Assembly: GCA_016208965.1 (NCBI GenBank) | Contig: JACQXB010000016.1 | Location: 25,541-89,540 of the forward strand | DNA: 64,000 nt | Direction: 5' to 3' | Source: Nitrospirota bacterium | GTDB taxonomy: Bacteria > Nitrospirota > Thermodesulfovibrionia > UBA6902 > DSMQ01 | Part shown: piece by piece, positions 8,857 to 18,989 of the stretch | Layout: the number at the start of each line of letters is the position of its first letter | Numbering within the stretch: position 1 is the first letter of the stretch | The notes under the pieces: model-generated | What the model saw: only the letters and a program-made list of their open reading frames with translations | Told to the model about the DNA's origin: nothing | Databases searched by the model: none | Position numbers and translations under genes: made by a program

Positions 8857-10286
8857 AGTGATTTAAAATTTATTATCTTGTTAAGTGCCCCTTCAACAAA
8901 ATCTTTTATCTCTTTAAGTGTGGCTTCATCCTTTGCCTCAAATCTTAAAACCAATGCAGGCTGCGTATTAGATGCCCTAATCAAGCCCCATCCACCGTTA
9001 AATTTTATCCTTATCCCGTCAATAGTAACCAGTGGATATTCCTTAAATGCCTCTTTTACTTTTTCAACAATCCCAAACTTTATCTCATCCGGGCAGTCAA
9101 CCCTTATCTCAGGAGTTGAAATCATGTGAGGTGTATCCTTAAGAAGTGCCTTTGTGCTATAAGGTTTGCCTGATTTTTTTAACACCTCCAAAAGCCTTAA
9201 ACTTGCATATATCGCATCATCATAGCCAAAATATCTATCAGCAAAAAACATATGCCCACTCATCTCACCTGCGAGTACAGCATGTTCTTCCTTAAGTTTC
9301 TCCTTTATCAACGAGTGTCCTGTCTTCCACATTATAGCCCTACCCCCTAATCTCTCAATCTCGTCATACATTACCTGTGAACACTTTACCTCTCCAATAA
9401 AAACGGGTTTTTTTGACTTTCCCGACATCAATTCACAAAGCGGGGTGGGCTGACTTCTGACTTCCGACTTCTGACTCTCTATTATATCCCTCGCAAATAT
9501 AATCATCAGTCTATCCCCCCATATAATCTCCCCACCCTCATCAATAACGCCAATCCTGTCTGCATCCCCATCATAACTCATTCCTACATGCGCCTTTAAT
9601 TCTTTTACCTTTCTTATCAGGTCTATAAGATTTTTTTCTATCGTAGGGTCAGGATGATGATTGGGGAATCTTCCATCAGGCTCACAATATAACTCAAACA
9701 CATCTACCCCGAGTTCCTTGAGTATCTTTGGTGCAACAAGCCCTCCTGTACCATTGCCTGCATCAATAACCACTTTAAGTCCTGAAAGATCGGGGAATTT
9801 ATCTTTCATAAAATCAATGTAGTCATCAATTATGGGATAACTCTCGATCCCCCCTCTCCCTTTTTTAAAATCCTTTAGATTTATAATGCCTTCAATTGCC
9901 TTGATTTTATCTCCAAAAAGCGTCTCTTTGCCGACACTTAATTTAAAACCATTAAACTCAGGAGGGTTGTGGCTTCCTGTAATCATAACGCCACCATCAA
10001 CAGGAAGTTTAAATAGAGAATAATACTGCAGAGGGGTTGGGCATACACCGAGGTCTATCACATCAATCCCTGAATTATTTAATCCTCTAATAAGGTTATC
10101 TAATATTGTCTTTGAGTGCAGTCTTACATCTCTTCCAATAGTTACTTTTGTTTTATCTTTATTTACGGATTTTAAAAGATAAGAGGCAAATGCCCTGCCT
10201 ATAAGCTCCGCAACCTCCTCTGTTAAATCCTTTCCCCATACGCCTCTTATATCATATTGCCGAAAAATGGCAGGACTGATCTCCAT
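8853..10286 (-). CDS. manB: Phosphomannomutase/phosphoglucomutase
   Basis: FRQYDIRGVWG, MITGSHNPPEFNGFK, YDGDADRIGVID. Confidence 0.93.
   Translation of the reverse strand: MEISPAIFRQYDIRGVWGKDLTEEVAELIGRAFASYLLKSVNKDKTKVTIGRDVRLHSKTILDNLIRGLNNSGIDVIDLGVCPTPLQYYSLFKLPVDGGVMITGSHNPPEFNGFKLSVGKETLFGDKIKAIEGIINLKDFKKGRGGIESYPIIDDYIDFMKDKFPDLSGLKVVIDAGNGTGGLVAPKILKELGVDVFELYCEPDGRFPNHHPDPTIEKNLIDLIRKVKELKAHVGMSYDGDADRIGVIDEGGEIIWGDRLMIIFARDIIESQKSEVRSQPTPLCELMSGKSKKPVFIGEVKCSQVMYDEIERLGGRAIMWKTGHSLIKEKLKEEHAVLAGEMSGHMFFADRYFGYDDAIYASLRLLEVLKKSGKPYSTKALLKDTPHMISTPEIRVDCPDEIKFGIVEKVKEAFKEYPLVTIDGIRIKFNGGWGLIRASNTQPALVLRFEAKDEATLKEIKDFVEGALNKIINFKSL
9451..9478. repeat. Heptamer array (TGACTTC)n in frame in manB
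   Basis: tgacttctgacttccgacttctgactct; encodes SQKSEVRSQ. Confidence 0.8.
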
Positions 10287-10559
10287 TTAACCTCCTAAAC
10301 TTTTGTAAAGCTCCGCGACTATCAGCCTCGGCTGATTCGCAGTGGCGAAAAAGTCGGGACTTCCATGTAAGAAATATAACATAACGATACCTTTAAAATC
10401 ATCCGATTTTCATATTTTTGAAGCGGTCTCTTGATTAAAAATGTTTAAGAAGGAGGCTCTTGCAAAAGTCTTAGAACCTTTTTCAAATTAGTCTTTTTAT
10501 TTATAGCATTAAAATTGCTTATCTTATTATTATCGTGGTATTGACAATTAATTTTTGAT

Positions 10560-10800
10560 GGGATAAACTTTCAAGAAAGGCTGTATTTTTTTTATTGTAA
10601 CAGTTATATTTGCTGTTATATTTGCTGTGGGATTGTTTCTCAACTCAGGCAGCGGTGGAGGAGGCACAGGTATCTCTTACAGTTCTCAATCAACACCATT
10701 TCAGCTTCAGTCAGGCACAACATACTACTGGAAGGTAGTAGCAAATGATGAGCAAGGTGGTGCAACTGAAAGCGAGATCCATACATTTACAACAGAATAA
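10560..10800 (+). pseudogene. Truncated secreted fibronectin-III-like fragment
   Basis: FFIVTVIFAVIFAVGLFLNSGSGGGG..STPFQLQSGTTYYWKVVANDEQGGATESEIHTFTTE*; no clear start. Confidence 0.5.
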
Positions 10801-10812
10801 CATATCTCATGG

Positions 10813-10847
10813 CTCATAGCTCATAGTAGTTACTAAGAGCTATGAGC
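10813..10847. repeat. Heptamer inverted repeat (CTCATAG/CTATGAG) upstream of tlyA
   Basis: ctcatagctcatagtagttactaagagctatgagc. Confidence 0.9.
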
Positions 10848-10882
10848 TTCCTCATCAATCCTTCTAAAAAAATCCAAACTAT

Positions 10883-11653
10883 ATGCCAAAGATTCGTCTT
10901 GATAAATTATTACTTGAAAAAGGGCTCATTGAAAGCAGGGAGAAAGGCAGGGCGCTGATATTAGCAGGCAAGGTCTTTGTAAATGGTATGAGGGTTGATA
11001 AGGCAGGGGCGATTGTAAAGGATGATGCCTCAATAGAAATACTGCAGAAGATGCCTTATGTAAGCAGGGGTGGTTTAAAGCTTGAGGAGGCAGTAAGGGG
11101 TTTTAATATTGATGTTACGGATAAGGTAGCCATGGATGTTGGAGCATCAACAGGAGGATTTACAGACTGTCTCCTTAAACATGGCGCAAAGAAAGTTTAT
11201 GCTATTGATGTTGGTTATGGACAGCTTGCTTTGGAACTAAGAAATGACCCAAGGGTTATTTTCTTAGAAAAGACAAATATAAGGTATCTTGATGAGATAA
11301 TTAGGGCTTGTGGCTCATCTCAAGAGATTGAAGACCTTATAAAGAGGAATATAGACATAGCAACAGTGGATGTGTCGTTTATTTCACTTCTTAAGGTGAT
11401 ACCAAAAATTATGGAGTTTGTTAAAGAAGATGGAGAGATTATTGCACTCATAAAGCCGCAGTTTGAGGCAGAAAGAAGGGTTCTTAAAAAAGGGGTGGTC
11501 AGGGATGACGCTAAAAGGCTTGAGGTAGTGGAGAATATAAAAAGCGGGGTCAATGCAATGGGACTTGAGGTCAAAGGTGTAGTGCAGTCGCCAATTAAAG
11601 GACCTAAAGGGAATATAGAGTATTTTATATATTTAAAAAAACCTCACTCATAG
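10883..11653 (+). CDS. tlyA: TlyA-family rRNA 2'-O-methyltransferase
   Basis: S4 domain RLDKLLLEKGLIESREKGRALILAGKVFVNG; MDVGASTGGFTDCLL; ALIKPQFEA. Confidence 0.95.
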   Translation: MPKIRLDKLLLEKGLIESREKGRALILAGKVFVNGMRVDKAGAIVKDDASIEILQKMPYVSRGGLKLEEAVRGFNIDVTDKVAMDVGASTGGFTDCLLKHGAKKVYAIDVGYGQLALELRNDPRVIFLEKTNIRYLDEIIRACGSSQEIEDLIKRNIDIATVDVSFISLLKVIPKIMEFVKEDGEIIALIKPQFEAERRVLKKGVVRDDAKRLEVVENIKSGVNAMGLEVKGVVQSPIKGPKGNIEYFIYLKKPHS

Positions 11654-11708
11654 CTCGTAGCTCATAGCTCTTAGTAACTACCATGAGCTATCAGCTATGA
11701 GCCATGAC
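11646..11708. repeat. Heptamer inverted repeat downstream of tlyA, inverted copy of 10813-10847
   Basis: 11660-11694 matches the reverse complement of 10813-10847 at 33/35. Confidence 0.9.
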
Positions 11709-11771
11709 CTATTAGAGATATTGTTGTGTCTTCTGTTTTAATTTGCTAAAATGCCTTAAGAGGTGAAACAA

Positions 11772-11918
11772 TTGGTTACAGACCTTGTTTGCAAGATGAC
11801 TGTTGAAGAAAGTAGGGCAGCAGCCACAAGCAAGTATAAAGAAAAGACCTATTATTTCTGCGCAGTTGGCTGCAAGAATGCCTTTGAAAAAGAGCCCGAG
11901 AAGCGAGAAGTATGTTAA
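11772..11918 (+). CDS. Small YHS-domain protein (48 aa, TTG start)
   Basis: LVTDLVCKMTVEESRAAATSKYKEKTYYFCAVGCKNAFEKEPEKREVC. Confidence 0.65.
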   Translation: MVTDLVCKMTVEESRAAATSKYKEKTYYFCAVGCKNAFEKEPEKREVC

Positions 11919-11951
11919 AGAAACAGAGGCACACAGACACAGCAGACACTG

Positions 11952-13058
11952 TTGTTAAAGGAACAAGAATTAAGGCGGAAAAGAGATGAGAGTGGAGGGC
12001 AAAATGAAGACTATAGCAGTAACACTCGCCTGCGCAATTATTATAAATCTATGACCAGCGGAAGAAACTATATCATAGCTGCTATTGTTACCTCTACCTT
12101 ATTGATTACCTACCTGCATTATTCCACTAATCCAAATATCCACGCCCTGCATGATATTTACAGGGAATTTTACTATATACCTATTCTCATAGGGGCTCTG
12201 GTATTTGGGCTTAGGGGTGCTGTTTTGACCTACCTTTTTGTGTTTGTTCTATACTTGCCTTACATTCTTATGAACTGGACAGGCATTTTTATCACTGAAG
12301 CGAACAGATTCCTGCATATTCTCTTGCAGGGCCTCTTTGCATTTTTTGCTGGGTTCCTTATTGATCGCGACAGAAAGCATAGAGAGCAGTTAGAAAAAGA
12401 ACGGTATCTCGCCGGTATAGGCCAGGTTGCCACAACTATTGTACATGATTTAAAAAATTCGCTTATTACGATTCTGGGGTTTGCAAAACGCATTCAGAAA
12501 GGGAAAGGAGAAACAGAGAGTGCTGTGCAAACAATAATAGATTCTGCCCAAAATATGCAGAGAGTGGTGCACGATGTGCTTGATTTCGCCAAACCAATCC
12601 AGCTGAACATAAAAGAAAATGAAGATATAAGAAGTATTATCAAGCAAGCATGTAATTCTTGTAAGACAAAGGCAGAGGAGGAAGGAATAAACCTTTTATT
12701 GGATCTGCCTGCTAATCCGGTAAATATTGCAATAGACGGCTTTCATGTGGAGAGGGCAATTGTAAATCTTATAAATAATGCTATAGAAGCCTCGATCAAA
12801 GGGCAAAAAGTTACAGTCAACATGATGTCTGAGAAAAATCATCTAATTATAAAGATTAAAGACCATGGCACGGGAATGGATAAGGAAACGCTCAAAAATA
12901 TTTTCATTCCATTTTATACAAAGAAAAGCAAAGGGACAGGACTGGGGATGTCTATAGTAAAAAAGGTTATAGAGGGACATCAAGGCAAGATTAGTATTGA
13001 GAGCCAAATAGGAAAAGGGACAGATGTAACAATAGAGTTACCCTATAAGTTAAAATGA
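11952..13058 (+). CDS. Membrane sensor histidine kinase
   Basis: N-terminal TM segments; GIGQVATTIVHDLKNSLITILGF (H box), NLINNAIEA (N box), GTGLGMSIVKKVIEGHQG (G box). Confidence 0.95.
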   Translation: MLKEQELRRKRDESGGQNEDYSSNTRLRNYYKSMTSGRNYIIAAIVTSTLLITYLHYSTNPNIHALHDIYREFYYIPILIGALVFGLRGAVLTYLFVFVLYLPYILMNWTGIFITEANRFLHILLQGLFAFFAGFLIDRDRKHREQLEKERYLAGIGQVATTIVHDLKNSLITILGFAKRIQKGKGETESAVQTIIDSAQNMQRVVHDVLDFAKPIQLNIKENEDIRSIIKQACNSCKTKAEEEGINLLLDLPANPVNIAIDGFHVERAIVNLINNAIEASIKGQKVTVNMMSEKNHLIIKIKDHGTGMDKETLKNIFIPFYTKKSKGTGLGMSIVKKVIEGHQGKISIESQIGKGTDVTIELPYKLK

Positions 13059-13105
13059 AATGAGGGGACTACAGAAAAAGATGAACTTTATTAAGGAGGA
13101 GAAAG

Positions 13106-13693
13106 ATGAAAAGGCTAATGATAGTTTTAGGAGTTTTACTTGTTTTCAGTGTATCAGCACTTGCACAGATGGAAGGACAGAAAGGTGAAATGGGAAAAGG
13201 CATGATGGAACAAAAGAGCCAGATGACGGAGCAAAAGGGAATGATGGAAAAGTGCCAGATCATGATGAAGCAGGACATGATGCAGATGATGATGGACATG
13301 ATGAATATGCAGGAAAAGATGATGATGGCACCTAATGCTGATGAGAAAAAACAGATGATGAAAGACATGTCCCAGATGAAAGAAAAGATGCAAAAGATAA
13401 TGTCCATGCACATGGGGGCAATGATGAGGCAGTCTGTATATGATTTACAGGCTAAACTGAAATGTGCAGAGCAATGGCTCAAGAAAGCAATAGATCTTCA
13501 TGAAATACACATAAAAGACCCAAAAACAGCAACTGAAGCTTCCCAGATGGAAATGATGGAGCAGATGGAAAATGCATATAAGTGTATTACTACAGGCTTA
13601 GAAACGACTGAAACACCTGCAAAAGTACATGAAGGGGAAAAGACCAAAAGAGAAGACTTCCCTAAAACCGAGCAGCATAAGCATTCGCATTAA
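13106..13693 (+). CDS. Secreted methionine-rich protein, putative Cu(I)-binding
   Basis: Signal peptide MKRLMIVLGVLLVFSVSALA; 36 Met in 195 aa; C-terminal HKHSH; next to copper ATPase. Confidence 0.75.
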   Translation: MKRLMIVLGVLLVFSVSALAQMEGQKGEMGKGMMEQKSQMTEQKGMMEKCQIMMKQDMMQMMMDMMNMQEKMMMAPNADEKKQMMKDMSQMKEKMQKIMSMHMGAMMRQSVYDLQAKLKCAEQWLKKAIDLHEIHIKDPKTATEASQMEMMEQMENAYKCITTGLETTETPAKVHEGEKTKREDFPKTEQHKHSH

Positions 13694-13725
13694 TCAGACG
13701 CAAGGCAATAATATGAGGAGGGAAA

Positions 13726-16098
13726 ATGCAAGTTGTAGACCCCGTATGCAAGATGACTATAGAAGATAAGGATGCTGTAGGTGCATCTACATACAAAGGT
13801 GCTGCATATTATTTTTGCTCAAAATCCTGCAAAGAAGAGTTTGCTCAAAATCCTGAATCCTTTATTGGTGAAAAAATCCCCCCTCACCCCCCTTTAGCAA
13901 AGGGGGGAAGGGGGGAAATGGCTAAAGATCCCATATGCGGGATGGTTATTCCCAAAGAACGTTCCATAAAAAGAGAGAGCGGGGGCAGGTCTTATTATTT
14001 TTGCAGTGAAAATTGCGTAAGGACATTCGAATCGCCTGAAGCAGAGCTGAAGGCTATGAAGAGACGGGTTGCTATTGCTCTTACAGGCGTTCTTGCTTTA
14101 GCTGTTTTCAGGGCAGCAGTTTTTTTGGGTCTTGCAGCAGGTGCAACCGTTCTTACCTGGGTGCCAATCTCGTGGCTTCCCTGGTTCACATGGGGAGTAT
14201 GGCTTTTCATTATCACAACGCCAATAATGATATTTGGAGGTAAGGGATTTTTCATAGGTGCATACCATGCTATAAAAAAACGTGTTGCTAATATGGATCT
14301 CCTGATAGCTCTCGGGACTTCCACAGCATACATCTACAGCGCCTTCGTCGTATTCTTTCCCGGTGTGCTGCCTGTTGAGGAAAAGAATGTCTATTTTGAG
14401 GTTTCTGCAATTATTATCGCCTTTGTACTCCTTGGAAAGTATATGGAGGAAATAATCAAAAAGAGGAGTTCCGCAGCGATCAGAAAACTCCTCGATCTTA
14501 AACCCCAGACAGCGAGGGTTATAAGAAAGGGGTCAAGGGGTCAAGGGGTCGGGGGGTCAAGTGAAGAAGTTGAAATGGAAATACCAGCAGAGGCTGTTAT
14601 GGTGGATGAGATAGTTATTGTAAGGCCTGGCGAAAAGATACCGACCGATGGAATTGTTACAGAAGGGCATTCGTCTGTTGATGAGAAGATGCTGACCGGC
14701 GAGAGTGTCCCTATTGAAAAAAAGACAGGTGATAATGTAATCGGTGGGACAATCAATAAGGTCGGCTCGTTTAAATTCAGGGCTACAAGAATTGGTGCTG
14801 ATACTACATTGAGTCAGATAATTAAACTGGTGGAGGAGGCACAGGCATCATCATCGCAAATTCAGAGACTTGCTGACAAGGTTGCATCCTTTTTTGTCCC
14901 GGCTGTTATCGGTGTTGCCTTCTTATCAGCTATTGTGTGGGTACTAACTGGAAACTCCACAATGGCGCTTTTATCATTTGTTGCCGTGCTGATAATCGCA
15001 TGCCCTTGTGCACTCGGCATAGCGACTCCGGCTGCATTGATGGTTGGTGTCGGCAAAGGCGCGGAACTGGGAATACTGATAAGGGGAGCTGAATACCTTG
15101 AAAGGGCGGAGAAGTTAAAAGCGGTGGTATTCGACAAAACAGGCACCCTCACGAAGGGAGAACCGGAAGTGACGGAAATAATAGCAGTCAGCAGTCAGCA
15201 GTCAGCAGTCAGCGAAAAGGACGTGCTTAAGCTTGCAGCCATGGCTGAGAAAGGTTCTGAACATCCTCTGGCTGAGGCAATTTTAAAAAGGGCGAATATG
15301 GCTGGACTTGCAATACCCGATGCAGAGGAATTTGAGGCTATTCCAGGGCATGGTGTTAAAGTAAAATCTCAGGGAAGAGAAATCCTAATCGGCAACAGAA
15401 GGCTTATGAAAGACATGGGTATTGATATTCAGGATAAAGAGTCTGTGATCTCCGGGCTTGAAGAAAAGGGCAATACCGTAATGCTTGTTGCCATCAATCC
15501 CCCTCACCCCCCTTTGATAAAGGGGGGTGAGGGGGGATTATTGGGATTTATTGCAGTGGCAGATACTTTAAAAGAGCATGCTAAAGATGTGGTTCAAGGA
15601 CTTAAAAATGAAAGGGTTGAGGTTGTTATGCTTACAGGCGACAATGAAAGGACAGCAAGGGCAATTGGTTCAAGGATAGGGATTGAAAAAATCATATCTA
15701 ATGTCCTCCCCGGAGATAAGGCAAAAGTGATAAAAGAGCTTCAGGCTGAAGGAAAAGTTGTGGCAATGGTGGGAGATGGTATAAATGATTCCCCGGCACT
15801 TGCTCAGGCAGACATCGGGATAGCCATAGGAAGCGGCTCTGATGTGGCAAAAGAGACAGGAGGCATTATACTGGTAAGGGACGACCTGAGAGATGTAATC
15901 AAGGGCATAAAGCTCAGCAGGGTAACAATGCAAAAGATTAAACAGAACCTTTTTTGGGCATTTTTTTATAATACTGTTGCCATTCCCGTGGCTGCCTTTG
16001 GTCTGTTAAATCCAATTATTGCTGCTGCTGCGATGGCATTAAGTTCTCTCTCTGTTGTCAGCAACTCGGCACTTTTAAAAAGGGTAAAGATTGAGTGA
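13726..16098 (+). CDS. copA: Cu-type P1B ATPase with two N-terminal YHS domains
   Basis: [21 protein letters not shown] and [61 protein letters not shown]. Confidence 0.95.
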   Translation: MQVVDPVCKMTIEDKDAVGASTYKGAAYYFCSKSCKEEFAQNPESFIGEKIPPHPPLAKGGRGEMAKDPICGMVIPKERSIKRESGGRSYYFCSENCVRTFESPEAELKAMKRRVAIALTGVLALAVFRAAVFLGLAAGATVLTWVPISWLPWFTWGVWLFIITTPIMIFGGKGFFIGAYHAIKKRVANMDLLIALGTSTAYIYSAFVVFFPGVLPVEEKNVYFEVSAIIIAFVLLGKYMEEIIKKRSSAAIRKLLDLKPQTARVIRKGSRGQGVGGSSEEVEMEIPAEAVMVDEIVIVRPGEKIPTDGIVTEGHSSVDEKMLTGESVPIEKKTGDNVIGGTINKVGSFKFRATRIGADTTLSQIIKLVEEAQASSSQIQRLADKVASFFVPAVIGVAFLSAIVWVLTGNSTMALLSFVAVLIIACPCALGIATPAALMVGVGKGAELGILIRGAEYLERAEKLKAVVFDKTGTLTKGEPEVTEIIAVSSQQSAVSEKDVLKLAAMAEKGSEHPLAEAILKRANMAGLAIPDAEEFEAIPGHGVKVKSQGREILIGNRRLMKDMGIDIQDKESVISGLEEKGNTVMLVAINPPHPPLIKGGEGGLLGFIAVADTLKEHAKDVVQGLKNERVEVVMLTGDNERTARAIGSRIGIEKIISNVLPGDKAKVIKELQAEGKVVAMVGDGINDSPALAQADIGIAIGSGSDVAKETGGIILVRDDLRDVIKGIKLSRVTMQKIKQNLFWAFFYNTVAIPVAAFGLLNPIIAAAAMALSSLSVVSNSALLKRVKIE
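13874..13920. repeat. Family A palindrome between the two YHS domains of copA
   Basis: cccccctcacccccctttagcaaaggggggaaggggggaaa; encodes [15 protein letters not shown]. Confidence 0.85.
14531..14562. repeat. Octamer array (GGTCAAGG)n in frame in copA
   Basis: ggtcaagg ggtcaagg ggtcgggg ggtcaagt. Confidence 0.75.
15184..15211. repeat. Heptamer array (GCAGTCA)x4 in frame in copA
   Basis: Encodes [11 protein letters not shown]. Confidence 0.9.
15497..15540. repeat. Family A palindrome in the copA ATP-binding region
   Basis: ccccctcacccccctttgataaaggggggtgagggggga; encodes [14 protein letters not shown]. Confidence 0.9.
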
Positions 16099-16120
16099 AT
16101 ATATCAAATCTTATGAACTA

Positions 16121-16264
16121 TTAAGGGTCTCAAAATTGAATGGACATTAATCTGAAAATCTCCCCTCGCCCCTCTTTGCCAAAGAGGGGAAATCCCTCCC
16201 TTTAGCAAAGGGAGGTTAGGAGGGATTTTATAAATTAATGTATTCACTATTATGAGACTGTTAA
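16121..16264. mobile_element. ~144-bp MITE copy 1 (two internal C/G palindromes)
   Basis: TTAAGGGTCTCAAAATTGAATGGACATT...TATTATGAGACTGTTAA; second copy at 32517. Confidence 0.8.
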
Positions 16265-16304
16265 TAAGTAACTTAGGTAGAAAATAAATACAGGGAGGTT
16301 TCAA

Positions 16305-16802
16305 ATGCCAGATGAACATTCCTTTGATATTGTAAGCAAGGTAGACCTTCAGGAAGTTTCAAATGCCGTTCTGCAGGCAATGAAGGAGATAGGGCAAAGA
16401 TTTGATTTTAAAGGGAGTAAAAGCAATATAGAGCTTGATAAGGCAAAAAATGAAATTACCATTATATCAGACGATGAATACAGGCTCAAAAGTGTAGTTG
16501 ATATACTTCAAGGCAAACTGGTTAAAAGAAACGTATCTCTTAAAGCATTAGTCTATAGCAAGATAGAGCCTTCACTCTCTGGAACTGTGAAGCAGGTCAT
16601 AAGTATTCAGCAGGGAATTCCGACTGAAAAGGCAAAAGAGATTGTAAAAATTATTAAAGACACCAAGCTTAAAGTTCAGTCTGAAATCCAGAAAGATCAG
16701 GTCAGGGTCAGGGCAAAAAAGATTGATGACCTGCAGGTAGTAATAGGGCTTTTAAGAGAAAAAGACATGGGGATACATATGGAGTTTGTGAATTACAGAT
16801 AA
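16305..16802 (+). CDS. yajQ: YajQ family nucleotide-binding protein
   Basis: [39 protein letters not shown]. Confidence 0.95.
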   Translation: MPDEHSFDIVSKVDLQEVSNAVLQAMKEIGQRFDFKGSKSNIELDKAKNEITIISDDEYRLKSVVDILQGKLVKRNVSLKALVYSKIEPSLSGTVKQVISIQQGIPTEKAKEIVKIIKDTKLKVQSEIQKDQVRVRAKKIDDLQVVIGLLREKDMGIHMEFVNYR

Positions 16803-16844
16803 TCTTACTATCTAACCCTCCAGTTTATTGTATAATATCGCATT

Positions 16845-18989
16845 ATGGCTTTCTGGCATGATATAGAACGGGATTATAAGGCTATCTTTGAGAGAGACCC
16901 GGCAGTAAGAAACGGGCTTGAAATTATCTTTGCATATCCCGGATTCCATGCGATATTTCTTCACAGGATTAACCATTTCCTTTGGAACATAGGCATTCCT
17001 GTTATCCCAAGATTTCTATCACACATAGGAAGATTTCTCACAGGCATTGAGATACATCCGTGTGCAAAGATTGGTGCGGGTTTTTTCATTGACCACGGCA
17101 TGGGTGTAGTTATAGGAGAGACATCTGAGATAGGGGAAAACGCAACTCTTTATCAGGGAGTTACACTTGGAGGCACGGGCAAGGAAAAAGGTAAGAGGCA
17201 CCCTACGCTTGGCAATAATGTAGTTGTTGGGACAGGGGCAAAGATCCTCGGTGCGATAACAATCGGAGATAATGTTGCAATAGGCGCTAATTCAGTAGTG
17301 CTTAAATCCATTCCCGGAAACTCAATTGTTGTAGGTGTTCCGGGAAGGGTAACAAAAAAGAGAATAATAAGGATGACAACAGAGGAAGGTTTGATAGAGG
17401 TGATGGATCATTTCCCTGACCCTTTATTAGAGAGGCTTGAAGAGCTTGAAACTAAGGTCACTGAGCTTGAAAAGGATATTGAGGCAATGGAAAAACAAAA
17501 AGAGAGAGATAAGGTAATGAGGGTATACAACACGCTTACTGGAAAGAAGGAGGAGTTTATTTCCATTAATCCCGGCAAGGTAGGCATGTATGTATGCGGG
17601 ATAACTGCTTATGATGTATGTCATCTGGGGCATGCAAGAAGCGCTATAGTTTTTGATGTCATGAAGAGATATATGAGATACAGCGGATTTGAGGTAAGGC
17701 ATGTCAGAAACATTACTGACATTGACGACAAAATAATTAAAAGGGCAGCACAGGAAGGTGTCTCTACTGTGGATATTGCAAAGAAATATACAGAAGAATA
17801 CTACAGAGATATGGACAGACTCGGGGTAAGCAGGGCTGATGTTGAACCAAAGGCAACCGAGCATATCCCTGAGATGATTGAGATTATAAAAGGGCTGATT
17901 GAGAGTGGATATGCATACAGTGTTCATGGGGATGTATATTTCAGGGTCAGCAGGTTTTCTGATTACGGGAAACTTTCAAGAAGAAGCCTTGATGACATGA
18001 TGGCAGGGGCAAGGGTTGAGGTGGATGAGAAAAAGGAGAATCCGCTGGATTTTGCATTGTGGAAGGCGTCAAAACCGGGTGAGCCGTGGTGGGACAGCCC
18101 ATGGGGAAAAGGAAGACCGGGCTGGCATATAGAATGCACTGCAATGTCGATGAAGTATATGAAGTATATGGGAGAGAGTTTTGATATTCATGGAGGAGGC
18201 GCGGATTTAATCTTTCCGCATCATGAAAATGAAATTGCGCAGTCAGAGGCATTTACAGGCAGGCCTTTTGTAAGATACTGGCTTCACAATGGGTTTATTA
18301 CTGTTGACAAGGAAAAGATGTCCAAGTCTTTGGGGAATTTCTTCACGATTAAGGAGATTCTTGATAAGTATGACCCTGAGGTTGTGAGATACTTTCTACT
18401 TTCAACCCATTACAGAAGCCCGATAGAGTTTTCTGATGCGCAGTTAAGTGAATCTGAGGTCTCTATTGATAGATACTATTCAACTGTATTAAGGGTCAAT
18501 GACTTCTTAAATGAGCCATCAGCCATCAGCCATCAGCCATCAGCCATTAAAGTGGTTGAAGAGTTTGAAAAACAAATATCCTCTTTGAAAGAAAAATTTA
18601 TGGATGCAATGGATGATGATTTTAATACTGCACTTGCACTTGGACATATTTTTGAACTCATAAGGGAAGCAAATAAATTTCTTGATGCCAAGCCAAGAGG
18701 GCAGAAGGCAGGGGAGCTTGTTGCAAAATCAAAAGAAGTTTTAACTGAATTAGGCAATATTCTTAATATATTTAACAGGACGCCGCATGAATGGTATATC
18801 TCGCTTATGAAAGTAAAAAATGTTGGTTTTACCGAAGGGGATATTCTTAATGAAATAACCAAGAGGCACGGGGCAAGACAGAAGAAAGACTGGGCATTGG
18901 CAGATAAGATAAGAAATGAACTGGAAGAAAAAGGTATTATCCTTGAAGATAAAAAGGATACAACAAAATGGAAAATTAAGGTTGGTTGA
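16845..18989 (+). CDS. cysE-cysS: Serine O-acetyltransferase / cysteinyl-tRNA synthetase fused ORF (714 aa)
   Basis: CysE: FFIDHGMGVVIGETSEIGENATLYQGVTLGGTG; CysS from Met at 17517: MRVYNTLTGKKEEF..MYVCGITAYDVCHLGHARS, KMSKSLGNF. Confidence 0.85.
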   Translation: MAFWHDIERDYKAIFERDPAVRNGLEIIFAYPGFHAIFLHRINHFLWNIGIPVIPRFLSHIGRFLTGIEIHPCAKIGAGFFIDHGMGVVIGETSEIGENATLYQGVTLGGTGKEKGKRHPTLGNNVVVGTGAKILGAITIGDNVAIGANSVVLKSIPGNSIVVGVPGRVTKKRIIRMTTEEGLIEVMDHFPDPLLERLEELETKVTELEKDIEAMEKQKERDKVMRVYNTLTGKKEEFISINPGKVGMYVCGITAYDVCHLGHARSAIVFDVMKRYMRYSGFEVRHVRNITDIDDKIIKRAAQEGVSTVDIAKKYTEEYYRDMDRLGVSRADVEPKATEHIPEMIEIIKGLIESGYAYSVHGDVYFRVSRFSDYGKLSRRSLDDMMAGARVEVDEKKENPLDFALWKASKPGEPWWDSPWGKGRPGWHIECTAMSMKYMKYMGESFDIHGGGADLIFPHHENEIAQSEAFTGRPFVRYWLHNGFITVDKEKMSKSLGNFFTIKEILDKYDPEVVRYFLLSTHYRSPIEFSDAQLSESEVSIDRYYSTVLRVNDFLNEPSAISHQPSAIKVVEEFEKQISSLKEKFMDAMDDDFNTALALGHIFELIREANKFLDAKPRGQKAGELVAKSKEVLTELGNILNIFNRTPHEWYISLMKVKNVGFTEGDILNEITKRHGARQKKDWALADKIRNELEEKGIILEDKKDTTKWKIKVG
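18514..18548. repeat. Heptamer array (AGCCATC)x5 in frame in cysS
   Basis: Encodes EPSAISHQPSAIK. Confidence 0.95.

Noticed and set aside
13154-13411. His-rich ORF on the minus strand (MHGHYLLHLFFHLGHVFHHLFF...)
   Set aside because: Antisense artefact of the ATG-rich Met-rich gene (ATG on one strand reads CAT = His on the other).
15184-15211. Short tandem repeats considered as a CRISPR array
   Set aside because: Units are 7 nt with no spacers; heptad arrays, not CRISPR. No cas genes in the window.
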